NCBI GenBank assembly: GCA_964036315.1
Contig: OZ038492.1
Span: 34,662,618 to 34,726,617 of the forward strand
From: Acanthosepion esculentum
Lineage: Eukaryota; Mollusca; Cephalopoda; Sepiida; Sepiidae
Direction: 5' to 3'
Length of the DNA stretch: 64,000 nucleotides
In this document: positions 31,905 through 43,700 of the stretch, one piece after another
Layout of the letters: every line of letters begins with the position of its first letter
Numbering within the stretch: position 1 is the stretch's first letter
Notes under the pieces: model-generated
Seen by the model: the letters and a program-made list of their open reading frames with translations, nothing else
What the model was told of the DNA's origin: nothing
Database searches by the model: none
Made by a program: the position numbers and the translations under genes

Positions 31905-32000
31905 TAATAAGAGTAGGTAGGCTCTCCTACCGCCCGGTCAACACTCCTCCCCCTTCTCTTGGACATGAGTAGTGTTTCTTGTTTAGGAAGGGGTTCACGG
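31905..32000. repeat. Unclassified interspersed repeat, third copy
   Basis: GAGTAGGTAGGCTCTCCTAC, CGCCCGGTCAACACTCCTCC, AGTAGTGTTTCTTGTTTAGG. Related to the pair at 27236-27545. Confidence 0.5.
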
Positions 32001-32059
32001 AACTCTCTCTCTCTCTCTGTCTGGCCTCTGTACTAGTGCTGCTGTGTTTCTCCCGTGAT

Positions 32060-32645
32060 GTGCGCAGTCTGTGAAATTTACAAATCAACCACCCGCCCTT
32101 GCATGGAGTATTGCTACCATATATGGTCTGGAGCCCCTTCTGTTTGCCTCAAGGTTCTTGATAAGATCCAGAGACGGGTATGCAATGTAATTGGCCCTGA
32201 TCTGGCTTCTCGTCTGTAGTCGCTCTCTCACAGACGCACCATCGCCTCTCTCTGTCTCTTTTATAAATACTTCCATGGTAATTGCTCCGATGAGCTGCTA
32301 TCGCTGGTTCCCAGGCTCCATGAATTCAAGCGTCCTACGAGGCTGGAATCCAGTTCCCACCCTATCACTGTTGAAACTGTTAAATGTAGACGTCTCCTCT
32401 ACTCCAATAGCTTCATATCTCGCACCTCACGCCTATGGAACTCCCTTCCTTATTCCTGTTTCCCTGACAACTATAATATCCAACTATTCAAGTGTAACGT
32501 CAATCGACATCTCCAGTTGCTTTAATCTATCCTTCTCCACATCCTTTCCTCTAACACTCCTATCTGCTCTCGCTCCAAACCCTCTGTAACCCCTAGCGTG
32601 ATAGTGGCTTCCAGCCTTGCCTGGGGTGAAAAGCTTTAAAAAAAA
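32060..32645 (+). pseudogene. CR1/Jockey-like LINE, best-preserved C-terminus
   Basis: The + strand reads, in one frame with a single TAG near 32218: RPCMEYCYHIWSGAPSVCLK, VLDKIQRRVCNVIGPDLASR, LSHRRTIASLCLFYKYFHGN, CSDELLSLVPRLHEFKRPTR, SNSFISRTSRLWNSLPYSCF, NVNRHLQLL, then a natural stop and a 3' end SRSKPSVTP...LAWGEKL with an A run. It is 5' truncated near 32060. This is the least damaged LINE piece in the window and the reference for the other CR1 fragments. Confidence 0.9.
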
Positions 32646-33764
32646 ATGACCGTATTGCAGATTATCTATTTTCATGACGCCCAAACTTTTCGCTTCTCCT
32701 AACATTTACTGTACGTGTCTATATTCCCCTCTATTTCTTAGCTTATATTCCTAGATTTTATTTCTCTTTTTCTCTCGCGGTCGCTCTTATTGTTTCCCTA
32801 TGCTGTTTCTTTTATTCTTTTACTGTCCAAGACAGGAATTGCTGTATGCACTTTTTCCCCTCTAACTAATTTTCATTTTAATCATTTACGGCAAGAAAAA
32901 ACGTAAACGGACGATAACTCGTCCAGCGATTTACGACTTTTGCTCAATGTAAGAAGCGATTTTCGCCTCAATTATGAAGAACCATTTCCAAAGAGATTAC
33001 GAAAACAAAGTCAAAAAAAGAAGAGGAAGAAAAAATACATTTTAGCATGTCGATTTTTTTTCATGTGAATTAAATAAATCTGAAAAAAAAATTTTTCTTT
33101 TTTCAATTTACAGCTTTCTTCCGTTGCAAGTTCCGAATATTTTTCTTTGCTTTTCCATCGAATGTTTTGACTGGATAGTTTTCTTCTTCCTGTTTTTGCC
33201 ATTCCTGCAGTTCCGACTCTCATGATTTTTTAAAATTTCGTAGATCTAATCTTAATTCTTTTATATCTAATTTTTCTTGCATTTTGTTTCAGTTTATTTT
33301 TTCTTTATTTCATTGTTTTAGTCAAAGCTTTCTTTGCTTTCTTTTTTCTATTGCACTTCTTTCTAAAGAATAATATCTTTATCCTTTGGAGCATTACCTT
33401 TAAATAAGTTCTAAAATATGTATATATCCATTTTTTACTTGTTTGTTTTTTTAAAAATTAGTTTTAACTCTGTTTTAATTAATGAATTAATACGATTTCA
33501 TTCATTACTAATTGTCCTTTCTCTCTTTTTTTCTTTTATGTGATCATTTATTTTTTATTTCCTTTTGCACCTTTCCATAACCGTTTCTTTCTTTTTGCCT
33601 TTTACAATTTCTCATCCTTTTTCTTCTTTTATTCCCTCCTTTTCCCTTCGATTTTTCTCTTTTATTCCTTCTTAAAAATGTCCTTCTGCCATCTTCTCTT
33701 CACTTGTTTTTTTTTCATTTTATTTCTTCACTTTCCCTTTTATCCATTTTTATTCTGCTTCTAT
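32646..33764. other. No gene seen; T-rich
   Basis: T-rich low-complexity DNA (33020-33120 and 33290-33770). Phe-rich + frames are artefacts of composition. Confidence 0.55.
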
Positions 33765-34079
33765 GTGCCGTGTCCCTTCAGGACGTAGGCGATCATGGCC
33801 ACCCAGAACTTCGTCATTTGCAGCTCTTAATAAATTTTGTCTTTTTGTTATTCATACTAAACCTTGTTCCGCCATCCATTTACTCAAATTGACTAACAAA
33901 GTTATACGTTGTTTTCCTCGTGCCATCAATCTGTCCTGTGCGCATCAGATTTTCCAAGCCCTCTTTCCTCATTATGTGCTCTAGAAATTTCAACTGTCTC
34001 TTCCTGATGTTAAATATAAGTCTCCTTTTTGTTTTTATTTTCTCTCAAACTTGCCGTTGTTCACATGTTCAGTCCATAA
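33765..34079 (-). pseudogene. RTE-like LINE C-terminus, 3' part
   Basis: The segment begins with the complement of the VLKGHG tail (CCGTGTCCCTTCAGGACGTA) and runs through CTAGAAATTTCAACTGTCTC (RRQLKFL on the minus strand) to GTTCAGTCCAT (the TEH of IPWTEH). It is interrupted at 34080 by an LTR-like element and resumes at 34670. Confidence 0.8.
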
Positions 34080-34669
34080 TGTAGTAGAATTGTTTGAGAC
34101 AATACGAATTAACTTAACAGTAAGCTTTAATTAACTCGGTATTTAACCAAGTCCTCCCCACAAGGCGGAATGTGGTACAAGGCCGGTTTTTAACGTGGTG
34201 CATTCCGAGCGCGTACACCCAGACAAAATTCTCCTGTAGACCTGACATACACGGGATCGGGTGGCTGTCTACCTCTCTAGACGAGACTCTGTCCGTACGC
34301 ATAGCCTTTTCTGAGTTCCTCTCCGCCCGAAGGCAGAGAGTTCGATAAGCTAAGAGCTTTAATCAACTGGTATTTACCCAATCCTCCCCACAGAGCAGGA
34401 TGTGGCACAAGGCTGGTTTTTACGTGGGGCAATTCCGATCCCGTGGCCTCGAGCAAAAATTCCCTGTAGACCCCGTATACACAGAGTCGAGTTTGCCTAC
34501 CTCCCCAGACGAGACTCTGCCCATCGGCATAGCATCGTCTGGGTTCCTTCCTGTCCGAAGATTTGTATGAGTCTTGTTCTTGTTAAATGAACTTTACATA
34601 GTAGCATAGTTTTCCTGACTATATCTGTTCAGAACAGATCCATTAATGAGGGAAATGGATCATACCACA
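34080..34669. mobile_element. Probable solo LTR, 590 bp, in a LINE
   Basis: Begins TGTAGTAGAATTG and ends CATACCACA (TGT...ACA form). It is flanked by an exact 5-bp duplication, CATAA, at 34075-34079 and 34670-34674. Removing it rejoins a LINE reading (RRMLRI...W) on the minus strand. It holds an internal tandem duplication: 34121-34332 and 34351-34562 share CTTTAAT.AACT.GGTATTTA, CCTCCCCACA, CAAGGC.GGTTTTTA, CCAGACGAGACTCTG and CCGAAG. There is no gag/pol sequence. Confidence 0.7.
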
Positions 34670-34905
34670 CATAATATTCTTAACATTCTCCTAAAGAACC
34701 ACATTTCTACTGCCTCAAAACTCCTCGTCCTCTGTGAAGAGATTGTTCAACATTCACTACCAGACAGGAGAACTGATATTATGTAACAGTTCAGTACTTT
34801 TTCAGTACTTTCTAACGAAACTTTTCTGTTTCTTAATAGCTTGCTTAGCTTTTGGAAGGCATCTTTCACTATCTTAATGCGTCTTCGGATTTTAGTATCG
34901 CACGT
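34670..34905 (-). pseudogene. RTE-like LINE C-terminus, 5' part
   Basis: Minus strand: SSQ.TRSFEAVEMWFFRRML, preceded by CYIISVLLSG, with LPKAKQAIKK near 34850. It continues the copy at 33765-34079. Confidence 0.8.
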
Positions 34906-35078
34906 TCTGTCTTACTTAAACGTTATTTTTAGTAAATTGTCGGATGAATAAATAAAATCCTTCACTTCTTTAGAAATCATTTTTCTTTCTTCTCCGCTTC
35001 ATTTCCTATTTCACTTTTTCCTCTTTTCTTCTCGCTTTTTTCATCCGTTTTACGTTTTTGTTCGTTTTTAATTGTTTT

Positions 35079-35170
35079 AAATTACTTCCGAGTTGAAATT
35101 ACTTCCGAGTTGAAATTACTTCCGAGTTGAAATTACTTCCGAGTTGAAATTACTTCCGAGTTGAAATTAG
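35079..35170. repeat. 17-bp minisatellite, five copies
   Basis: AATTACTTCCGAGTTGA repeats five times with no mismatches at a 17-bp period, then decays. Confidence 0.95.
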
Positions 35171-36004
35171 TTCTGTCACTCGTTTTCCGTTCTTCATTTT
35201 CTTTTTCAATTTTTTTCATTTTCTCTTTTTGCCTGCTTCTCCTTTTCTACCGTTGCTCTTAACCTTTGAATCTTTTTCTTAATTTCTTGTTTTTCCTTTT
35301 TGCTCTTCTTTCTTTTTCTTGTCCTATCTTTTCTTTTTTTCTGTTTCCTTTTTCTTTCTTTTTTAATATGCTACTTTCCCCTCTTTTCTTCTTTTTGCTG
35401 GCTTTCTTTCCTCTTTTTCTTTCTTTTGTTGTTTTTTGTAATCTTCTATTTTTCAATCGTTCATTCCTTTTTCTTACATTCCTCTTTTCATATATTTGCG
35501 ATGATCCATTTTATTCTATCATTCTCGCTTCTTCCTTTCATTCATTTCCTTCTGTTAGTCTTTATTTCAAATTTATTCATTTATCATAAAGTTTTCTTCA
35601 TGTCTTACCTTCTTTCCTTTACTACATTTTTCATTCTCGTTCATTTAATATTTTTTCTTCTTTCTCGTTTTTGTGTTATGGCGGCGAAGTTGTTTGCCAA
35701 ATTCCGTTTATTTTTATTTCAAATTTTTTTAAGTCGCTTTTGGGTTTGAAGGGTTGTTTCGAATACTTCAAACGATTGACTTCCGTCTTTAGATAAGCAT
35801 CTTCATTAGCAGCTTTTCCACCCAATACAAGGCTCGAGTGCCACTCAAAGTAGAGTTTTACCATTAAAATTGTAATGATGACAAGTGTGAGATATCAATG
35901 CAAGGGTTCCTTAAGTGTGGTTTTAAATTGTGTGTGTGGATAAGGGCCTTTTATGGAACATTTGTCAGATAAGTGACACGCGAGGCGTCTACTCAATTAT
36001 ACTT

Positions 36005-36006
<2 letters not shown>
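35171..36006. other. No gene seen; T-rich then unique sequence
   Basis: Polypyrimidine-rich to about 35660. Leu/Phe + frames of up to 149 codons are composition artefacts. Confidence 0.55.
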
Positions 36007-36086
<80 letters not shown>

Positions 36087-36092
36087 TTATTT
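36007..36092. repeat. (AT)n microsatellite
   Basis: AT dinucleotides ending in TTATTTATTT. Confidence 0.95.
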
Positions 36093-36165
36093 CCGTCTGT
36101 TTGCTTTGTCTATATCAGTATCAAAGCTACTGGTTGTTGTTGGCTTTCAAATAAAACCTATACGC

Positions 36166-36262
36166 AAATGGACATTGAGGTCAGCACCAAGCACCATGCT
36201 TGGACGCAATTTTCAGGTCATCTTTCGCCACTCGGTGTTGACCTCAGTGTCCACTTTTATAT
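36166..36262. mobile_element. Hairpin MITE-like element, second copy
   Basis: GGACATTGAGGTCAGCACCA at 36170 faces GGTGTTGACCTCAGTGTCC at 36234, an inverted repeat of about 22 bp with three mismatches. The loop contains a smaller palindrome, CCAAGCACCATGCTTGG. The right arm plus CACTTTTATATTTA matches the right arm at 23326-23360. Confidence 0.65.
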
Positions 36263-36529
36263 TTACATAGACTTTATGTCTGATACTGATTAATTTTAGC
36301 CTAAATACAGCATATATTTAAAGATTATTTTTATGTAATCATGGTGTGGAATCTCCCGTCGTATTCGACGTATGGTTGTCAGACTGTTCAGTTCCTAGGA
36401 ACCGACAGACACCAGTACATATGATTCGATTATAATGGAGAAGGCTTTATGTAGAACCAACCACACTTTTTGAAGGGTCGAATACAGATAACTGCTGCAC
36501 TATGTGCCACAAGGTCCCCAAATTTGCCT

Positions 36530-36738
36530 CCGCAGGTGTTGAATTCAGAGTTGTCCTTCTCCTAGACCAGTTCCCATCCAAGGCTATAGAACGCAGTGTG
36601 TTCTGCTATTTACCCATAGCTGGAGGTAGACGAACAAGATTAATATCTTTCCCAAGGCGTAAGTGAATGTAATGGATTCGACTGGAATTTGATATCGACT
36701 CTCCGATTCCTCTAGCCGTGCGGCTATCCACTACGCCT

Positions 36739-36740
<2 letters not shown>
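36530..36740 (-). mobile_element. tRNA-headed SINE
   Basis: On the minus strand it starts GGAGGCGTAGTGGATAGCCG then CACGGCTAGAGGAATCGGAG, a tRNA-like head with A-box-like TAGTGGATAGC. It continues TCGAATCCATTACATTCACT, TACGCCTTGGGAAAG and CTACCTCCAGCTATGGGTAA. The central words (CGGAGAG.CGA, TACATTCACTTACGC, CAGCTATGGGT) are shared with the 5S-headed family 1. The head abuts an AT repeat. Confidence 0.7.

Positions 36741-36814
<74 letters not shown>
36741..36814. repeat. (AT)n microsatellite
   Basis: AT dinucleotides directly adjoining the 5' end of the SINE. Confidence 0.95.
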
Positions 36815-36816
<2 letters not shown>

Positions 36817-36892
36817 TCTTTATACGGTATTTTTATACATACAATTTAAGTAAAGGCTTTTTTTAATTAAACAGTCTTAATTACATTTACCG

Positions 36893-37667
36893 GCTTGAAA
36901 GTTCGAGAAACATTGTCCAATACTTACATTCAGGCCTCTTAAAATCCTTGCAATTTTGCCTCGTCCAGTCATCACTTTCCAATCTTGTACAATACTCACA
37001 TTCAATCCTCTTACAATCCTCACAATTAAGCGTCGTCCAATCCTCACTTTAAAGTCTCTTTCAATCCTTATTTCCCAGCGTCGCCCAACCTTCACTTTCC
37101 AATCTTGTTCAATTATCATAATCCATTCTCATCCAGTCCATACTTTCTGACTTAGCTCAATCATCACTTTCCAGTCTTGTCCTATCCTCACATGTCGGCC
37201 TTGTCCAATCCTCACATTTCAGCCTTGTAAAATCCTTACATTCCAGCCTGGTCTAAACCTCATAGTCTAGCCAGGCTCAATCTTAACTTTAACGTCTCTT
37301 CCAATCCTTACTTACCAGCATAGTCCAATCATCATTCCAATCTTGTTCAATCATCACAATTAAGTCTCATCCACTCCTCATTTTACAATCATCACTTTCC
37401 AATCTTGTCAAAACCTTATGTTCCAGCCTTAGCCAAAGCATCACATTCCAGCCTAGATCTACCATTATTTTTCCAATCTTGTCCAATCCTCAAATTCGAC
37501 TATCTTCCAATCCTCACAATCCAGTCTCGTCCAATCCTCACAATCTAATCTCGTTCAATCGGCATTACAGCATCGTACATTTATGACTTTCCAATATTGT
37601 ATAATGCTCATGTTAAAGTCTTTTCCAATCCTAACGTTCCATTCCCGTCCAATCTCTATGTTCAAGC
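36893..37667. repeat. Satellite, diverged left edge (24-bp monomers)
   Basis: Repeated words T(C/G)TCCAATC.TCAC.(A)TT at spacings near 24 bp, but with many substitutions, indels and no fixed higher-order period. Because 24 bp is eight codons, minus frames run as an 8-residue repeat (GLNVSI.., RDWKV..), an artefact. This looks like the unhomogenised edge of the array. Confidence 0.9.
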
Positions 37668-39179
37668 CTCGTCCAATCATTACTTTCAAACCTTATCCAA
37701 TCCTCACCTTTCAGCTCGTCCAATCCTCACATTCTAGTCTCGTCTAATCCACACGTTCAAGCCTCGTCCAATCCTCACTTTCGAACCTCATCCAATCTTC
37801 ACTTTACACTCAAGTCCAATCATTACTTTCAAACCTCATCCAATCCTCACCATTCAGCTCGTCCAATCCTCACATTCTAGTCTCATCTAATCCACACTTT
37901 CAAGCCTCATCCAATCCTCACTTTCGAACCTCATCCAATCTTCACTTTACACTCAAGTCCAATCATTACTTTCAAACCTCATCCAATCCTCACCTTTCAG
38001 CTCGTCCAATCCTCACATTCTAGCCTCGTCTAATCCACACGTTCAAGCCTCGTCCAATCCTCACTTACGAACCTCATCCAATCTTCACTTTACACTCATG
38101 TCCAATCATTACTTTCAAACCTCATCCAATCCTCACCTTTCAGCTCGTCCAATCCTTACATTCTAGTCTCGTCTAATCCACACGTTCAAGCCTCGTCCAA
38201 TCCTCACTTTCGAACCTCATCCAATCTTCACTTTACACTCAAGTCCAATCATTACTTTCAAACCTCATCCAATCCTCACCTTTCAGCTCGTCCAATCCTC
38301 ACATTCTAGTCTCATCTAATCCACACTTTCAAGCCTCATCCAATCCTCACTTTCGAACCTCATCCAATCTTCACTTCACACTCAAGTCCAATCATTACTT
38401 TCAAACCTCATCCGATCCTCACCTTTCAGGCTCGTCCAATCCTCACATTCCAGTCTCGTCCAATCCACACGTACAAGCCTCGTCCAATCCTCACTTTCGA
38501 ACCTCATCCAATCTTCACTTTACACTCAAGTCCAATCATTACTTTCAAACCTCATCCAATCCTCACCTTTCAGCTCGTCCAATCCTTACATTCTAGTCTC
38601 GTCTAATCCACACGTTCAAGCCTCGTCCAATCCTCACTTTCGAACCTCGTCCAATCTTCACTTTACACTCAAGTCCAATCATTACTTTCAAACCTCATAC
38701 AATCCTCACCTTTCAGCTCGTCCAATCCTCACATTCTAGTCTCGTCTAATCCACACGTTCAAGCCTCGTCCAATCCTCACTTTCGAACCTAATCCAATCT
38801 TCACTTTACACTCAAGTCCAATCATTACTTTCAAACCTCATCCAATCCTCACCTTTCAGCTCGTCCAATCCTTACATTCTAGTCTTGTCTAATCCACACG
38901 TTCAAGCCTCGTCCAATCCTCACTTTCGAACATCATCCAATCTTCACTTTACACTCAAGTCCAATCATTACTTTCAAACCTCATCCAATCCTCACCTTTC
39001 AGCTCGTCCAATCCTCACATTCTAGTCTCATCTAATCCACACTTTCAAGCCTCGTCCAATCCTCACTTTCGAACCTCATCCAATCTTCACTTTACACTCA
39101 AGTCCAATCATTACTTTCAAACCTCATCCAATCCTCACCTTTCAGCTCGTCCAATCCTCACATTCTAGCCTCGTCTAAT

Positions 39180-41330
39180 CCACAGGTTCAAGCCTCGTCC
39201 AATCCTCACTTTCGAACCTCGTCCAATCTTCACTTTACACTCAAGTCCAATCATTACTTTCAAACCTCATCCGATCCTCACCTTTCAGGCTCGTCCAATC
39301 CTCACATTCCAGTCTCGTCCAATCCACACGTACAAGCCTCGTCCAATCCTCACTTTCGAACCTCATCCAATCTTCACGTTACACTCATGTCCAATCATTA
39401 CTTTCAAACCTCATCCAATCCTCACCTTTCAGCTCGTCCAATCCTTACATTCTAGTCTCGTCTAATCCACACGTTCAAGCCTCGTCCAATCCTCACTTTC
39501 GAACCTCGTCCAATCTTCACTTTACACTCAAGTCCAATCATTACTTTCAAACCTCATCCAATCCTCACCTTTCAGCTCGTCCAATCCTTACATTCTAGTC
39601 TCGTCTAATCCACACGTTCAAGCCTCGTCCAATCCTCACTTTCGAACATCATCCAATCTTCACTTTACACTCAAGTCCAATCATTACTTTCAAACCTCAT
39701 CCAATCCTCACCTTTCAGCTCGTCCAATCCTCACATTCTAGTCTCATCTAATCCACACTTTCAAGCCTCGTCCAATCCTCACTTTCGAACCTCATCCAAT
39801 CTTCACTTTACACTCAAGTCCAATCATTACTTTCAAACCTCATCCAATCCTCACCTTTCAGCTCGTCCAATCCTCACATTCTAGCCTCGTCTAATCCACA
39901 GGTTCAAGCCTCGTCCAATCCTCACTTTCGAACCTCGTCCAATCTTCACTTCACACTCAAGTCCAATCATTACTTTCAAACCTCATCCGATCCTCACCTT
40001 TCAGGCTCGTCCAATCCTCACATTCCAGTCTCGTCCAATCCACACGTACAAGCCTCGTCCAATCCTCACTTTCGAACCTCATCCAATCTTCACTTTACAC
40101 TCATGTCCAATCATTACTTTCAAACCTCATCCAATCCTCACCTTTCAGCTCGTCCAATCCTTACATTCTAGTCTCGTCTAATCCACACGTTCAAGCCTCG
40201 TCCAATCCTCACTTTCGAACATCATCCAATCTTCACTTTACACTCAAGTCCAATCATTACTTTCAAACCTCATCCAATCCTCACCTTTCAGCTCGTCCAA
40301 TCCTCACATTCTAGTCTCATCTAATCCACACTTTCAAGCCTCGTCCAATCCTCACTTTCGAACCTCATCCAATCTTCACTTTACACTCAAGTCCAATCAT
40401 TACTTTCAAACCTCATCCAATCCTCACCTTTCAGCTCGTCCAATCCTCACATTCTAGCCTCGTCTAATCCACAGGTTCAAGCCTCGTCCAATCCTCACTT
40501 TCGAACCTCGTCCAATCTTCACTTCACACTCAAGTCCAATCATTACTTTCAAACCTCATCCGATCCTCACCTTTCAGGCTCGTCCAATCCTCACATTCCA
40601 GTCTCGTCCAATCCACACGTACAAGCCTCGTCCAATCCTCACTTTCGAACCTCATCCAATCTTCACTTTACACTCATGTCCAATCATTACTTTCAAACCT
40701 CATCCAATCCTCACCTTTCAGCTCGTCCAATCCTTACATTCTAGTCTCGTCTAATCCACACGTTCAAGCCTCGTCCAATCCTCACTTTCGAACCTCGTCC
40801 AATCTTCACTTTACACTCAAGTCCAATCATTACTTTCAAACCTCATACAATCCTCACCTTTCAGCTCGTCCAATCCTCACATTCTAGTCTCGTCTAATCC
40901 ACACGTTCAAGCCTCGTCCAATCCTCACTTTCGAACCTAATCCAATCTTCACTTTACACTCAAGTCCAATCATTACTTTCAAACCTCATCCAATCCTCAC
41001 CTTTCAGCTCGTCCAATCCTTACATTCTAGTCTCGTCTAATCCACACGTTCAAGCCTCGTCCAATCCTCACTTTCGAACATCATCCAATCTTCACTTTAC
41101 ACTCAAGTCCAATCATTACTTTCAAACCTCATCCAATCCTCACCTTTCAGCTCGTCCAATCCTCACATTCTAGTCTCATCTAATCCACACTTTCAAGCCT
41201 CGTCCAATCCTCACTTTCGAACCTCATCCAATCTTCACTTTACACTCAAGTCCAATCATTACTTTCAAACCTCATCCAATCCTCACCTTTCAGCTCGTCC
41301 AATCCTCACATTCTAGCCTCGTCTAATCCA
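39180..41330. repeat. Satellite super-repeat of 4-6 units marked by CACAGG and GGCTCG variants
   Basis: The variant TCTAATCCACAGGTTCAAG occurs at 39181, 39897, 40470 and 41329, spaced 716, 573 and 859 bp (5, 4 and 6 units plus 1 bp). Each is followed within about 110 bp by a 24-bp form of the usual 23-bp monomer (CTTTCAGGCTCG), which explains the extra base. Confidence 0.85.
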
Positions 41331-42128
41331 CAGGTTCAAGCCTCGTCCAATCCTCACTTTCGAACCTCGTCCAATCTTCACTTTACACTCAAGTCCAATC
41401 ATTACTTTCAAACCTCATCCGATCCTCACCTTTCAGGCTCGTCCAATCCTCACATTCCAGTCTCGTCCAATCCACACGTACAAGCCTCGTCCAATCCTCA
41501 CTTTCGAACCTCATCCAATCTTCACTTTACACTCATGTCCAATCATTACTTTCAAACCTCATCCAATCCTCACCTTTCAGCTCGTCCAATCCTTACATTC
41601 TAGTCTCGTCTAATCCACACGTTCAAGCCTCGTCCAATCCTCACTTTCGAACCTCGTCCAATCTTCACTTTACACTCAAGTCCAATCATTACTTTCAAAC
41701 CTCATCCAATCCTCACCTTTCAGCTCGTCCAATCCTCACATTCTAGTCTCGTCTAATCCACACGTTCAAGCCTCGTCCAATCCTCACTTTCGAACCTAAT
41801 CCAATCTTCACTTTACACTCAAGTCCAAACATTACTTTCAAACCTCATCCAATCCTCACCTTTCAGCTCGTCCAATCCTCACATTCTAGTCTCGTCTAAT
41901 CCACACGTTCAAGCCTCGTCCAATCCTCACTTTCGAACATCATCCAATCTTCACTTTACACTCAAGTCCAATCATTACTTTCAAACCTCATCCAATCCTC
42001 ACCTTTCAGCTCGTCCAATCCTCACATTCTAGTCTCATCTAATCCACACTTTCAAGCCTCGTCCAATCCTCACTTTCGAACCTCATCCAATCTTCACTTT
42101 ACACTCAAGTCCAATCATTACTTTCAAA

Positions 42129-43700
42129 CCTCATCCAATCCTCACCTTTCAGCTCGTCCAATCCTTACATTCTAGTCTCGTCTAATCCACACGTTCAAGC
42201 CTCGTCCAATCCTCACTTTCGAACCTCATCCAATCTTCACTTTACACTCAAGTCCAATCATTACTTTCAAACCTCATCTAATCCTCACCTTTCAGCTCGT
42301 CCAATCCTCACATTCTAGTCTCATCTAATCCACACTTTCAAGCCTCATCCAATCCTCACTTTCGAACCTCATCCAATCTTCACTTTACACTCAAGTCCAA
42401 TCATTACTTTCAAACCTCATCCAATCCTCACCTTTCAGCTCGTCCAATCCTCACATTCTAGTCTCATCTAATCCACACTTTCAAGCCTCGTCCAATCCTC
42501 ACTTTCGAACCTCATCCAATCTTCACTTTACACTCAAGTCCAATCATTACTTTCAAACCTCATCCAATCCTCACCTTTCAGCTCGTCCAATCCTTACATT
42601 CTAGTCTCGTCTAATCCACACGTTCAAGCCTCGTCCAATCCTCACTTTCGAACCTCATCCAATCTTCACTTTACACTCAAGTCCAATCATTACTTTCAAA
42701 CCTCATCTAATCCTCACCTTTCAGCTCGTCCAATCCTCACATTCTAGTCTCATCTAATCCACACTTTCAAGCCTCATCCAATCCTCACTTTCGAACCTCA
42801 TCCAATCTTCACTTTACACTCAAGTCCAATCATTACTTTCAAACCTCATCCAATCCTCACCTTTCAGCTCGTCCAATCCTCACATTCTAGTCTCATCTAA
42901 TCCACACTTTCAAGCCTCGTCCAATCCTCACTTTCGAACCTCATCCAATCTTCACTTTACACTCAAGTCCAATCATTACTTTCAAACCTCATCCAATCCT
43001 CACCTTTCAGCTCGTCCAATCCTTACATTCTAGTCTCGTCTAATCCACACTTTCAAGCCTCGTCCAATCCTCACTTTCGAACCTCATCCAATCTTCACTT
43101 TACACTCAAGTCCAATCATTACTTTCAAACCTCATCTAATCCTCACCTTTCAGCTCGTCCAATCCTCACATTCTAGTCTCATCTAATCCACACTTTCAAG
43201 CCTCATCCAATCCTCACTTTCGAACCTCATCCAATCTTCACTTTACACTCAAGTCCAATCATTACTTTCAAACCTCATCCAATCCTCACCTTTCAGCTCG
43301 TCCAATCCTCACATTCTAGTCTCATCTAATCCACACTTTCAAGCCTCGTCCAATCCTCACTTTCGAACCTCATCCAATCTTCACTTTACACTCAAGTCCA
43401 ATCATTACTTTCAAACCTCATCCAATCCTCACCTTTCAGCTCGTCCAATCCTTACATTCTAGTCTCGTCTAATCCACACGTTCAAGCCTCGTCCAATCCT
43501 CACTTTCGAACCTCATCCAATCTTCACTTTACACTCAAGTCCAATCATTACTTTCAAACCTCATCTAATCCTCACCTTTCAGCTCGTCCAATCCTCACAT
43601 TCTAGTCTCATCTAATCCACACTTTCAAGCCTCATCCAATCCTCACTTTCGAACCTCATCCAATCTTCACTTTACACTCAAGTCCAATCATTACTTTCAA
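42129..43700. repeat. Satellite 429-bp super-repeat (3 x 143), four copies
   Basis: The diagnostic variant AACCTCATCTAATCCTCACC occurs at 42272, 42701, 43130 and 43559 (first C of CCTCATCTA), exactly 429 bp apart. It recurs with 715- and 429-bp spacing at 44274 and 44703, and again at 48348, 48777, 49492 and 49921. Confidence 0.88.

Noticed and set aside
36877..37119. 80-codon minus frame with an 8-residue repeat as a repeat protein
   Set aside because: The 24-bp monomer is divisible by three, so open repeat frames arise automatically; the 143-bp core breaks the frame.
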